From: Phormidium ambiguum IAM M-71
Lineage (GTDB): Bacteria > Cyanobacteriota > Cyanobacteriia > Cyanobacteriales > Aerosakkonemataceae
DNA: 56,404 bases
NCBI RefSeq assembly: GCF_001904725.1
Contig: NZ_MRCE01000004.1
Span: 1 to 56,404 of the forward strand
Direction: 5' to 3'
Position numbers and translations under genes: made by a program
Shown: piece after piece, positions 16,951 to 26,088 of the stretch
Numbering within the stretch: position 1 is the first letter of the stretch
Layout of the letters: every line of letters begins with the position of its first letter
Notes under the pieces: generated by a model
Database searches by the model: none
Seen by the model: only the letters and a program-made list of their open reading frames with translations
Told to the model about the DNA's origin: nothing

Positions 16951-18498
16951 TCATTTTGGTTTTGGCAAGGATTTTAAATAATTTAAAAATTCTAATAGTT
17001 CTTCATCTTTAAGTTGTTGGCGTGATTGTTTTCCGTAAGTTTTTTTTAAGTATCTGCGTCTTTCCTGAATACTCCAGTTTAATCGCCGAAGTTCAATATT
17101 AGTAAGAGCAATAATATCAGATAAATTGAGCAGTTTACTTTCCGGGACAGACTGGTTTGGCCCTTGTTTGTACTTTTGTTTTATGTGACGAATCTGTTCC
17201 TGAAATTTAGCTCCCTTTTCTGGGTTAATCATATAAACAAAATTAGCAAAGCCTTGTAAAGAGGCAATAAGATCGTTAGATTGTCCCCAATACCTACCTT
17301 GGAAGCCATCTTTTTCAATTCGATAGAGAGTAGCGCGAAAGCGTTTTAGTGTTTCTTTAGAAACATTGAGTTTGCTGTTAACTACAACACCAGTAACTTC
17401 CTGTTGCCGAGATTTGCGAATAACTCTAGTTTTATCCTCATTAATTTCAAAACCTTCATACTTAATAATTGATCTCATGCGGTTAAAGACGTTACATATA
17501 TTTCTAACACTCTCACCAGAGGCAGAAAAAGTTAGATCGTCAGCATAACGAGTGTAAATAAAACCTAGTGGTTCAGTCATCTGGGTTAACCGCCTATCTA
17601 GCCTACGACATAAAAGATTGGAAATTGTTGGGCTAGTCGGTGATCCTTGCGGCAGGCGGCGATCTGTCCATGAGAGAAATAAATTAGTTTTTTCGTTTAG
17701 TTCTACCTCTTTTAACATTGGTTCAGTACAAATCAAAGCGAAAATTATTGAGGCTTCTTCTGAATATCCAAATGACTTAAATAATCCTTTAACTCGTTTG
17801 TATGAGATAGTAGGGAAAAAATCTTTAAAATCGATATTAATAATAACTTCTGAACCTACATGAGGTTGAGCATTCGTGATAATTGAACGTTCACGACAAA
17901 AGCCATGAGCAGCGTTATGGAGTTCGAGTTTTTTGAGAATATTATGCTGAATCCAATATTGAGCTTGCTGAAGGTATGGCATTGGTGCTGAAATATCCCG
18001 TTTTGCACCTGTTTTTTTGGGTATCTGAAAATTTCTATAGTGATATCTCTTACGAGAAAAAGCTAGAAACCGTAGTTTGTTTACACTGATTCCCATAGCT
18101 TTAGCGATCGCAGAATGGGAACAGCACAGAGGTAAGCCATTCTCTTGTAAGCGTTCCTTATTAAATCTCTGTTTTTCCTCTCTAATCTTTAAAGCCTCAG
18201 CAAGTTTGAACTTTTCATCCTCCTCGCGCTTGGCATTGAAGTCTAAAGGGTATTCATCTTCTTTATCCCAGTCATCAAATTCAAAGTCTTCTCCTGATTC
18301 ATAAAGTTTGTCTACTATTCGATCAATGTTTTGATATCCGTTCGATTCATAGCTAGGATCACTAGAAAACCATCCTTGATCGCTTGAATCTACTAATCCT
18401 TGAGAAAAATACGTTGCCCACTCTAGATATTCTTGATAGTATTCTTCGTTAGCATCATCAGTGTAATCATTGTCATCATAGTCATCATATACGCCCAT
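16951..18498 (-). CDS. Retron reverse transcriptase, Mx162-like
   Basis: A 515-residue RT. The palm is intact: NIDFKDFFP at 221-229, LPQGSPTSP at 282-290, YADD at 318-321. Two retron hallmarks are present: the NAxxH motif (NAQPH, 209-213) and the VTG motif Y (EVTGVVVN, from 367). QGxxxSP rather than SQ excludes diversity-generating elements, and there is no maturase or endonuclease domain, so it is not a group II intron. Overall it resembles the myxobacterial Mx162 RT: an N-terminal helical segment (GISVNKLRFLAF at 136-147) before the palm and HNAAHGF just ahead of NAxxH. The first 100 residues are unusually acidic (Asp/Glu/Tyr-rich). AGGGGAAG precedes the ATG. No classical msr-msd fits in the 100 bases upstream; a candidate lies downstream. 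The role is probably anti-phage defence. Confidence 0.9.
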   Translation of the reverse strand: MGVYDDYDDNDYTDDANEEYYQEYLEWATYFSQGLVDSSDQGWFSSDPSYESNGYQNIDRIVDKLYESGEDFEFDDWDKEDEYPLDFNAKREEDEKFKLAEALKIREEKQRFNKERLQENGLPLCCSHSAIAKAMGISVNKLRFLAFSRKRYHYRNFQIPKKTGAKRDISAPMPYLQQAQYWIQHNILKKLELHNAAHGFCRERSIITNAQPHVGSEVIINIDFKDFFPTISYKRVKGLFKSFGYSEEASIIFALICTEPMLKEVELNEKTNLFLSWTDRRLPQGSPTSPTISNLLCRRLDRRLTQMTEPLGFIYTRYADDLTFSASGESVRNICNVFNRMRSIIKYEGFEINEDKTRVIRKSRQQEVTGVVVNSKLNVSKETLKRFRATLYRIEKDGFQGRYWGQSNDLIASLQGFANFVYMINPEKGAKFQEQIRHIKQKYKQGPNQSVPESKLLNLSDIIALTNIELRRLNWSIQERRRYLKKTYGKQSRQQLKDEELLEFLNYLKSLPKPK

Positions 18499-18605
18499 AG
18501 GTTCTTCCCCTTTGGATTTCAGTTGTTTAAAGCTTTAAGGTAAACGGTACAAAAATTTGGCGATGCTTTTTAATTAAAATTTTTACATATTCTGCACTTT
18601 CCCAT

Positions 18606-18809
18606 CATACAGAATCGATCGAACTCCTAGAAAAAATAGGTGCTAAATGCGACTTAGCCGAAGCTTACTATCAACTTGCCTTAACTGATCAGAAAATGGG
18701 TGACACCGAAAAAAGTCAGCCAAAATTTCAACAAGCAATTCGACTCTTCACCGAAATGGAAGCACCCAAGCAAGTTGAAAAAGTGCGACTGGCGATGGAA
18801 AATAGGTAA
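18606..18809 (+). pseudogene. C-terminal remnant of a TPR protein
   Basis: An open frame without a start codon reads TESIELLEKIGAKCDLAEAY and continues through one to two tetratricopeptide repeats (YYQLALTDQKMGD, FQQAIRLF) to a TAA at 18807. This is the end of a TPR gene whose 5' part is missing. The break lies close to the retron RT's upstream side (about 18.55-18.6 kb), suggesting that arrival of the retron deleted or displaced the rest. No matching 5' part was found on the far side of the retron. Confidence 0.65.
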
Positions 18810-18829
18810 AATTGTTAACCAAAAACAAT

Positions 18830-19090
18830 ATGAACTACATTTTATCTAAGCACGCTCGAACAGAAATAGAAAGACGAGGAATTCCTATTTCTTTAGTTGA
18901 ATCTGTTTTAGCCAACCCTCAACAAATTGTTTCGGAAAAAGAAGGGCGCAAAGCTTACCAGTCACAAGTTGACTTTGGCGGTGGTAGAAGATTTTTACTC
19001 CGCGTTATAGTAGCAGATGATGTACAACCAATGGTTGTAATAACAGTTTATCGAACCAGCCGAATAGAGAAATATTGGAGACAATCATGA
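18830..19090 (+). CDS. DUF4258 protein, toxin-like
   Basis: An 86-residue DUF4258 protein (ILSKHARTEIERRGI at the start, then GGRRFLLRVIV and VVITVYRTSRIEKYW). The fold is predicted to be related to RelE/BrnT toxins, and the family is often paired with DUF2283. ATG 18830 is chosen over the upstream TTG. It overlaps the next gene by four bases (ATGA). The pair is likely a toxin-antitoxin-like module; the activity is unproven. Confidence 0.8.
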   Translation: MNYILSKHARTEIERRGIPISLVESVLANPQQIVSEKEGRKAYQSQVDFGGGRRFLLRVIVADDVQPMVVITVYRTSRIEKYWRQS

Positions 19091-19284
19091 AAATTACTTA
19101 CGATCCTGAAGTAGATGTTATGAGAATCATCTTTAACAATTCCCCAATTGAAGAAAGTGATGAAGAAAAACCAGGATTTATTGTTGATTACGATCAAGAT
19201 GGAAATGTTGTGGGATTAGAAATATTAGATGCTTCTAAACGAATGGATAACCCTCGTTCTGTTGAGTATTCTATTCCAAAATAA
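19087..19284 (+). CDS. DUF2283 protein, antitoxin-like partner
   Basis: A 65-residue DUF2283 protein with the typical start MKITYDPEVDVMRI(I/F) and the GFIVDYDQDGNVVGLEILDAS block. Translation is coupled to the DUF4258 gene by an ATGA overlap. In toxin-antitoxin terms the order is toxin first, then antitoxin. This is known from co-occurrence; the mechanism is not established. Confidence 0.85.
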   Translation: MKITYDPEVDVMRIIFNNSPIEESDEEKPGFIVDYDQDGNVVGLEILDASKRMDNPRSVEYSIPK

Positions 19285-19405
19285 GCCCAGGCGAATAGAA
19301 TTCGCGGCTACACAAACAAAACCCGCCTACGCGGGTTAAATTTTCCTTTTAAGTCCGCGCAGGCGGACTTTGTTTGTATAGCCCAGACTTTAGTCTGAGG
19401 GTCAA
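19285..19405. repeat. Composite palindromic repeat with cruciform potential
   Basis: Four hairpins occur in series: GCGAATAGAATTCGC (19291-19305), AACCCGC/GCGGGTT (19320-19337), AAGTCCGC/GCGGACTT (19351-19370) and CAGACT/AGTCTG (19384-19396). The middle two are enclosed by GGCTACACAAACAAA at 19306-19320 pairing with TTTGTTTGTATAGCC at 19369-19383 (14 of 15). The layout is that of a cyanobacterial mosaic repeat that folds as a multi-arm junction. Confidence 0.75.
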
Positions 19406-19466
19406 GGAAAAAATTCGATCGCACCTAATCCATTAAAATTAAACAAACCCCCAAATCTCTCAATTC

Positions 19467-20279
19467 GTGAAAACCGACTCCCTCTTCTACCGCCTATTCC
19501 AAACCTTCCCCAGCATCTTCTTTGAACTAATCAACCGTCCCCCAGAAGAAGCAAACAACTATCAATTCTCATCAGTTGAAATCAAACAAACCGCCTTTCG
19601 CATTGACGGCGTATTTCTCCCCGCAACAGGCGAAGAAAACCCAATTTACTTTCTCGAAGTTCAGTTTCAACCTGACTCAGAATTCTACTCTCGCTTTTTC
19701 GCTGAAATCTTTTTATACTTGCGTCAAAATAAACCCGAAAACGACTGGCGTGCAGTAGTTTTATATCCCAACCAAAGCACAGACACCGGAGATATTAAAC
19801 ATTACCGCGAATTTTTCGCCAGTCAACGAGTCAGACGCATCTATCTAAATCAACTGGGAGAAATAGCAGAACAATCTATTGGTGTTGGAACTATCAAATT
19901 AGTTATTTCACCAGAAGAAAACGCCGTTGAACAAGCAAGAAATCTGATAAATAAAGTTAGAGAAGAAATACCAGATGAACTAACCCAGACCCAAGTATTA
20001 CAATTAATAGAGACTATATTGGTCTACAAGTTACCAAACAAGAGTCAAAAGGAGATAGAAGCAATGTTTGGATTAAGTGAATTAAAGCAAACAAGAGTCT
20101 ATCAAGACGCTTTCCAAGAAGGTCGCCAAGAAGGTCGCCAAGAAGGTGAAATAACCGGAAAATTAGCAGCAGTTCGCCCAATGTTAGCATTAGGAGCCAG
20201 TGTCGAGCAAATAGCAGAAGCCTTGAGTTTAGATGTTGAAGAAGTCAGGAAGGTGGCAGAACAAGAGTCTTCTAAGTAA
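19467..20279 (+). CDS. Rpn/DUF2887-family PD-(D/E)xK nuclease
   Basis: A 270-residue member of the DUF2887/Rpn family (recombination-promoting nuclease, often annotated as a putative transposase). The N-terminal nuclease core shows RIDGVF with Asp47 and FLEVQFQ with Glu64-x-Gln66, the D...ExQ form of the PD-(D/E)xK site. The C-terminus has an RQEGRQEGE linker and an HTH-like helix pair (LGASVEQIAEALSLDVEEV). The start is GTG at 19467 (MKTDSLFYRLFQTFP, the family's usual start). Such genes are numerous and mobile in cyanobacterial genomes. The tail is duplicated just downstream. Confidence 0.88.
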   Translation: MKTDSLFYRLFQTFPSIFFELINRPPEEANNYQFSSVEIKQTAFRIDGVFLPATGEENPIYFLEVQFQPDSEFYSRFFAEIFLYLRQNKPENDWRAVVLYPNQSTDTGDIKHYREFFASQRVRRIYLNQLGEIAEQSIGVGTIKLVISPEENAVEQARNLINKVREEIPDELTQTQVLQLIETILVYKLPNKSQKEIEAMFGLSELKQTRVYQDAFQEGRQEGRQEGEITGKLAAVRPMLALGASVEQIAEALSLDVEEVRKVAEQESSK

Positions 20280-20305
20280 TACCACAGTCGGGAGGAAATA
20301 GAGCA

Positions 20306-20497
20306 ATGTTTAGTTTAAGTGAATTAAAGCAAACAAGATTCTATCAAGATGCTTTTCGGGAAGGCGAGATAGCAAACAAAATAGCAACAGTACCCCGGTT
20401 GTTAGCATTGGGGTTAACTGTGGAACAAATAGCACAGGCGTTGGAGTTGGATATTGGAGAAGTCAGGAAGGCGGCGCAATCGGAATCTTCTAATTAA
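20306..20497 (+). pseudogene. Duplicated C-terminal fragment of the Rpn/DUF2887 gene
   Basis: A 63-residue ORF matching the last third of the preceding gene (SELKQTR-YQDAF, LALG-VEQIAxAL, EVRK). The homology begins upstream of the ATG (GGAGRAATAGARGCAATGTTT in both), so the unit arose by partial tandem duplication or from a second decayed copy. It has its own GGAGGAAAT ribosome-binding site and could be translated, but it lacks the nuclease core. Confidence 0.7.
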
Positions 20498-20637
20498 AAC
20501 TACAAGTACTACATTTCCCGATCGCAGTTCAGTATTGTAGCGGTACTCAAACTCATTGTGGGTTAAAGGTAAACTAGCTTTATGTTAATCAAGACTGCTA
20601 CTGCTTCTAGTTTTTTCATCCAAGTGCTCAGATTAGG

Positions 20638-22366
<1,729 letters not shown>

Positions 22367-22406
22367 TGCCACACCATGTTTAAGTAGCACCCAGATTGCT
22401 ATACCC

Positions 22407-22439
22407 AGATCCCCGACTTCTTCAAGAAGTCGGGGATCT
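22407..22439. terminator. 15 bp perfect hairpin after groL
   Basis: AGATCCCCGACTTCT / AGAAGTCGGGGATCT with a three-base loop, 40 bases after the groL stop. It has the form of a dispersed cyanobacterial palindrome that can end transcription in either direction. Confidence 0.75.
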
Positions 22440-22495
22440 CATTTCTAAATTGTGTAAGATCGCGCTCAGGTACTAATTATTCGATCTCAACCGAT

Positions 22496-23725
22496 ATGAT
22501 AGAAAAACCTTTTGCAGCGGCAACACTGGGTATAAATCCTGATATAGAAGCGGAAGAAGAAGAGGATTACTTTGATTACAATTATGACGAACCAGGTAGT
22601 CTTCCGGGTACGATCGATCTACCCTCCAACGCAGCACCACCAGATATTGTGTTAATAGATTACAACGAAAGTTCCGCTACTCGGTTGAAAATTAACACAC
22701 CGGAAGAATGTGCGCCTTATTTAGATACTCATTCAGTTTCTTGGGTAGATGTATTAGGTTTAGGCAATGAAGAAACTTGGCTAAAACTCAGTAAAGTTTT
22801 TAATTTACACGCCTTAGTTCTGGAAGATGTAGTTAATGTTCCCGAACGTCCCAAAGTGGATGATTTTGACTCACAAATTGTGATCATTGCTTGGATGGTA
22901 ATGCTCAAAGAAAATACTCATGGATTTTATATTGAACAAGTTAGTTTTGTTTTAGGAGAAGATTACTTACTGACAGTACAAGAAGAGCCAGAACGAGATT
23001 GTTTTTCGAGAGTACGCGATCGCATTCGTTACAACAAAGGCATCATTCGCCAACGAAAAGCTGATTATTTAGCTTATGCACTTTTAGACGCAATTATTGA
23101 TGGTTATTTTCCCGTATTAGAAGCCTACGGAGAACGTATTGAAGAATTAGAAGATGAAGTAGTTACCAATCCATCCCGACAAACTTTACAAGAAATATAC
23201 AAAGTTAGGCGAGAATTATTAGCACTACGTCGCGCAATCTGGCCGCAAAGAGATGCACTCAACACTTTAATTCGAGATAGTAGTAACTTAATTAGTCCAG
23301 AAGTAAGAATTTATCTGCGAGACTGCTACGATCACGCCGTCCAAGTAATCGATATTGTGGAAACATACCGAGAATTAAGTTCAGGACTCATGGATGTTTA
23401 TCTCTCTTCCATCAGCAACAAAATGAATGAAATTATGAAATTACTCACCGTAATTTCTACAATCTTTATTCCCCTAACTTTTATTGCTGGAGTCTACGGA
23501 ATGAACTTTAATCCAGAAAAATCACCCTGGAATATGCCGGAGTTAAATTGGTACTGGGGTTATCCAGTTTGCTGGGCTGTAATGATTGCTGTTGCCGCTG
23601 CTTTAGTTTACTTCTTCTGGCGCAGAGGTTGGTTTGAAAACTTTTCTACAATTAACGACGATCCCGAAATCGAAATTAATTCCGTTCCCATACCTAAAAT
23701 GCAAAGATTTATTCGCAATAGATAA
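22496..23725 (+). CDS. corA: Magnesium/cobalt transporter CorA
   Basis: A 409-residue CorA-type divalent cation channel of the inner membrane. It has an acidic N-terminal cytoplasmic domain, a long helical stalk (about 200-330), two C-terminal transmembrane helices and the pore signature YGMNF (GMN) at the end of the first. The loop after GMN (NPEKSPWNMPELNW) is the periplasmic selectivity region. The sequence is full length, probably a pentamer. It is transcribed away from groL, and a repeat-rich tract separates it from rnpB. Confidence 0.95.
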   Translation: MIEKPFAAATLGINPDIEAEEEEDYFDYNYDEPGSLPGTIDLPSNAAPPDIVLIDYNESSATRLKINTPEECAPYLDTHSVSWVDVLGLGNEETWLKLSKVFNLHALVLEDVVNVPERPKVDDFDSQIVIIAWMVMLKENTHGFYIEQVSFVLGEDYLLTVQEEPERDCFSRVRDRIRYNKGIIRQRKADYLAYALLDAIIDGYFPVLEAYGERIEELEDEVVTNPSRQTLQEIYKVRRELLALRRAIWPQRDALNTLIRDSSNLISPEVRIYLRDCYDHAVQVIDIVETYRELSSGLMDVYLSSISNKMNEIMKLLTVISTIFIPLTFIAGVYGMNFNPEKSPWNMPELNWYWGYPVCWAVMIAVAAALVYFFWRRGWFENFSTINDDPEIEINSVPIPKMQRFIRNR

Positions 23726-23730
23726 GCCAA

Positions 23731-23890
23731 AGAAAGGCAGAAGGCAGAAGGCAGAAGGCAGAAGGTAAAATTCCCTTTTCTCTTTTCCCCTTTTCCCTTT
23801 CCCCCTTTTCCCTTTTCCCCTTTTTCCCTTTTCCCCTTTTCCCTTTCCCCCTTTTCCCCCCTGCCCCCCACCTCCCCATCTCCCCATTCC
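23731..23890. repeat. GGCAGAA heptamer array followed by a pyrimidine tract
   Basis: Four to five tandem GGCAGAA units are followed by about 110 bases of CCCTTTTCC-type polypyrimidine. The same heptamer occurs at 31729-31755 and 56322-56404. It is non-coding; the reverse-strand frames are Gly/Lys low complexity. Confidence 0.85.
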
Positions 23891-23908
23891 CCGGTAAACT
23901 AGATATTA

Positions 23909-24332
23909 GGAGAGAGTAGGGGTAGGCGGTTGCAGAGTAGCTTCGCTATTCTGAGGAAAGTCCGGGCTCCCGAAAGACCAAACTTGCTGGGTAACGCCCA
24001 GTGCGGGCGACCGTGAGGATAGTGCCACAGAAAGATACCGCCTTCTTGTAGTTCTGAGTTTTGAGTTATGAGTTAATTCAAAACTTAAAACTCAAAACTG
24101 TAAGAGGGTAAGGGTGCAAAGGTGCGGTAAGAGCGCACCAGCAACGTCGAGAGGCGTTGGCTCGGTAAACCCCGGTTGGGAGCAAGGTGGAAGGAACTAT
24201 GGTTGGTCTTTTACCAGTTCCGTCATTAGGTACCGCTAGAGGCATCTGGTAACAGGTGTCCCAGATAGATAACTGCCCTCTTAGCTTGTATAGTTAAGAG
24301 AACAGAACCCGGCTTATGACTTGCTCTCTCCC
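23909..24332 (+). ncRNA. rnpB: RNase P RNA
   Basis: The catalytic RNA of RNase P, which matures tRNA 5' ends. The conserved cores are visible: GAGGAAAGTCCGGGCTCC (P4 5' strand/CR-I), GACCGTGAGGATAGTGCCACAGAAA, GTAAACCCCGG, and the distal AGA(T)AGATAACTGCCC with ACAGAACCCGGCTTA. GGAGAGAG at 23909 pairs with CTCTCTCC at 24324-24331 as P1. The P12 arm carries an expansion (about 24047-24107) made of TGAGTTT/TGAGTTA repeats that fold back on themselves (AGTTTTGAGTT at 24057 with AACTCAAAACT at 24089). It lies immediately upstream of rnc. Confidence 0.95.
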
Positions 24333-24356
24333 TCTTTTAATATCGCAAAGGAAAGA

Positions 24357-25076
24357 ATGAATCTCAGCTATCCCCGTCGCCAAAGCCAATTAGAAAGCTT
24401 GGTAAACAAACTGGGAATACCTGAAACTGCATCAATTAAGTGGCAGTTATTGGACTTGGCGCTAACTCATCCTACTTTTTCCGCCGAAGCTAATTATGAA
24501 CAATTAGAGTTTGTTGGCGATGCGGTAGTGAGGTTAGCAGCGGCAGAATTTTTATGGGAAAATTACCCAGAATCTTCTGTGGGTGATTTTTCTGGTATTC
24601 GTGCGGAACTTGTGAGCGATCGCATTCTCGCCAAAATCGCTGATAGTTACGGATTAGAACGCTATTTACTCCTCGATAAAAGCGCCGCTGGCGATTTCGC
24701 CGGACGAGAAACAAGATTAGCAGATTCTCTAGAAGCAGTAATGGGTGCGTTTTATTTAAGTACCCAAAATTTACAATTAGTCCGTCCTTGGCTCGATCCT
24801 CATTTCAAAGATTTAGCCAGAGAAATTCTTTCCGACCCGGCTCGTAATAACTATAAAGCAGCACTCCAAGAACTGACCCAAAGTGTTTACAAAGTTTTAC
24901 CCATCTATGAAGTTCGGGAAATGAAACGAATTAAGGGTAATTCGCAAACATTTAAAGCCATAGTAAAAGTCAATAACAAAGCTTATGGAATAGGCGAAGG
25001 ACATTCCAAAAAAGCTGCTGAACAAGCCGCTGCTAAAGAAGCTTTTGAACAATTAAAGGAAGCAAATGACCATTAA
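24357..25076 (+). CDS. rnc: Ribonuclease III
   Basis: A 239-residue endonuclease for double-stranded RNA. The catalytic set is complete at family spacing: E51 and D55 in LEFVGDAV, D123 and E126 in ADSLEAVMG. A dsRNA-binding domain with the usual GxGxSKKxAEQxAA end covers about 160-237. ATG 24357 after AAAGGAAAG is preferred, because the frame upstream runs inside rnpB. The N-terminus of the nuclease domain is slightly compact compared with E. coli. The gene overlaps the next by 11 bases, implying co-translation. Linkage to rnpB puts two RNA-processing genes together. Confidence 0.93.
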   Translation: MNLSYPRRQSQLESLVNKLGIPETASIKWQLLDLALTHPTFSAEANYEQLEFVGDAVVRLAAAEFLWENYPESSVGDFSGIRAELVSDRILAKIADSYGLERYLLLDKSAAGDFAGRETRLADSLEAVMGAFYLSTQNLQLVRPWLDPHFKDLAREILSDPARNNYKAALQELTQSVYKVLPIYEVREMKRIKGNSQTFKAIVKVNNKAYGIGEGHSKKAAEQAAAKEAFEQLKEANDH

Positions 25077-26088
25077 CATTGCCATTTTAGGTGCTGGACG
25101 TTGGGGTGTACATTTGGTGCGAAATTTTTTGGCACTTCCCCAAGTGCGTTTAACAGCTGTAGTCGATCCGAATATTGATAGATTGGAGGATTTGCAACGC
25201 CGTCATCAATTCGATGATACGGTAGTTTTAGCAACTCAATGGTCAGAAGTACGACAATTACCAGAATTAAATGCTGTGGTAATTGCCACTCCCGCCTCTA
25301 CTCATTATGAATTAGTAGCAGATGCTCTCAATTTGGGTTATCACGTTTTAGCCGAAAAACCTCTAACTCTTAATCCTCAAGAATCTGTAGAACTTTGCCA
25401 TTTAGCCGAACAACAACAACGCCAATTAGTTGTCGATCAAACTTACTTGTTTCACCCCGCAGTAGCGGAAGGCAAAAAAGTGATGGAACAAGGAGTTTTG
25501 GGAGACTTACGCTATGGTTATGCTACGCGAACTAATTTAGGCCCTGTGCGTCAAGATGTTGATGCCATGTGGGATTTAGCCATTCATGATATCGCCATTT
25601 TTAACAATTGGTTATCAGAAACTCCCTCTCAAGTTCAAGCTAATGGTAAACTTTGGTTGCAAACAACAGAATCAACAGAAAATCCACTTTATGACTTAGT
25701 TTGGCTAACTCTTAATTATCCTAGTGGTTTCCAAGCTTTTATCCATGTTAGTTGGTCGAATCCTGATAAACAACGTCGTTTAGGTGTAGTTGGTAGCCAA
25801 GGTACGCTAATTTTTGATGAATTATCTGTAGAATCACCTTTATCAATTCACAAGGGTAATTTTGCTGTAATAGGTAATAAATTTAATCCAGAAAATTTGC
25901 AATTTGAAGTAGTTAATGTCCCTAAAATTGAACCATTAAAACAGGTTTGCGAACATTTTGTAACTTGTGTTGAGAGAAATCAGCCTTCTTTTGTTTCTTC
26001 TAGTTGGGTGGGAACAAAATTAGTCGAAATTCTCTATGCTTTAACTCAATCATTACAGCAAGGAGGACAACCGATTAAATTAAATTAA
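25066..26088 (+). CDS. Gfo/Idh/MocA-family oxidoreductase
   Basis: A 340-residue NAD(P)-dependent dehydrogenase. The dinucleotide-binding turn LGAGRWGVH (G9-x-G11-x-x-G14) opens the Rossmann fold, AEKPLTL holds the conserved EKP lysine, and DLAIHDIAIF provides the His/Asp of the substrate site. The C-terminal GFO/IDH alpha-beta domain is present. The substrate is probably a sugar or nucleotide-sugar but cannot be told from sequence. The gene overlaps rnc by 11 bases and converges with the histidine kinase, the 3' ends overlapping by 14 bases. Confidence 0.88.
   Translation: MTINIAILGAGRWGVHLVRNFLALPQVRLTAVVDPNIDRLEDLQRRHQFDDTVVLATQWSEVRQLPELNAVVIATPASTHYELVADALNLGYHVLAEKPLTLNPQESVELCHLAEQQQRQLVVDQTYLFHPAVAEGKKVMEQGVLGDLRYGYATRTNLGPVRQDVDAMWDLAIHDIAIFNNWLSETPSQVQANGKLWLQTTESTENPLYDLVWLTLNYPSGFQAFIHVSWSNPDKQRRLGVVGSQGTLIFDELSVESPLSIHKGNFAVIGNKFNPENLQFEVVNVPKIEPLKQVCEHFVTCVERNQPSFVSSSWVGTKLVEILYALTQSLQQGGQPIKLN

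Noticed and set aside
16951..18498. RT as part of a diversity-generating retroelement or group II intron
   Set aside because: It has QGxxxSP rather than SQ and lacks maturase and endonuclease domains, while retron NAxxH and VTG motifs are present.
18499..18600. msr-msd upstream of the RT
   Set aside because: Only about 100 A+T-rich bases without closing inverted repeats.
23603..23887. Gly/Lys-rich reverse-strand ORFs
   Set aside because: Low-complexity readings of the heptamer and pyrimidine tract.
24321..24356. TTG start for rnc inside rnpB
   Set aside because: It would overlap the RNase P RNA P1 strand; ATG 24357 has a ribosome-binding site.
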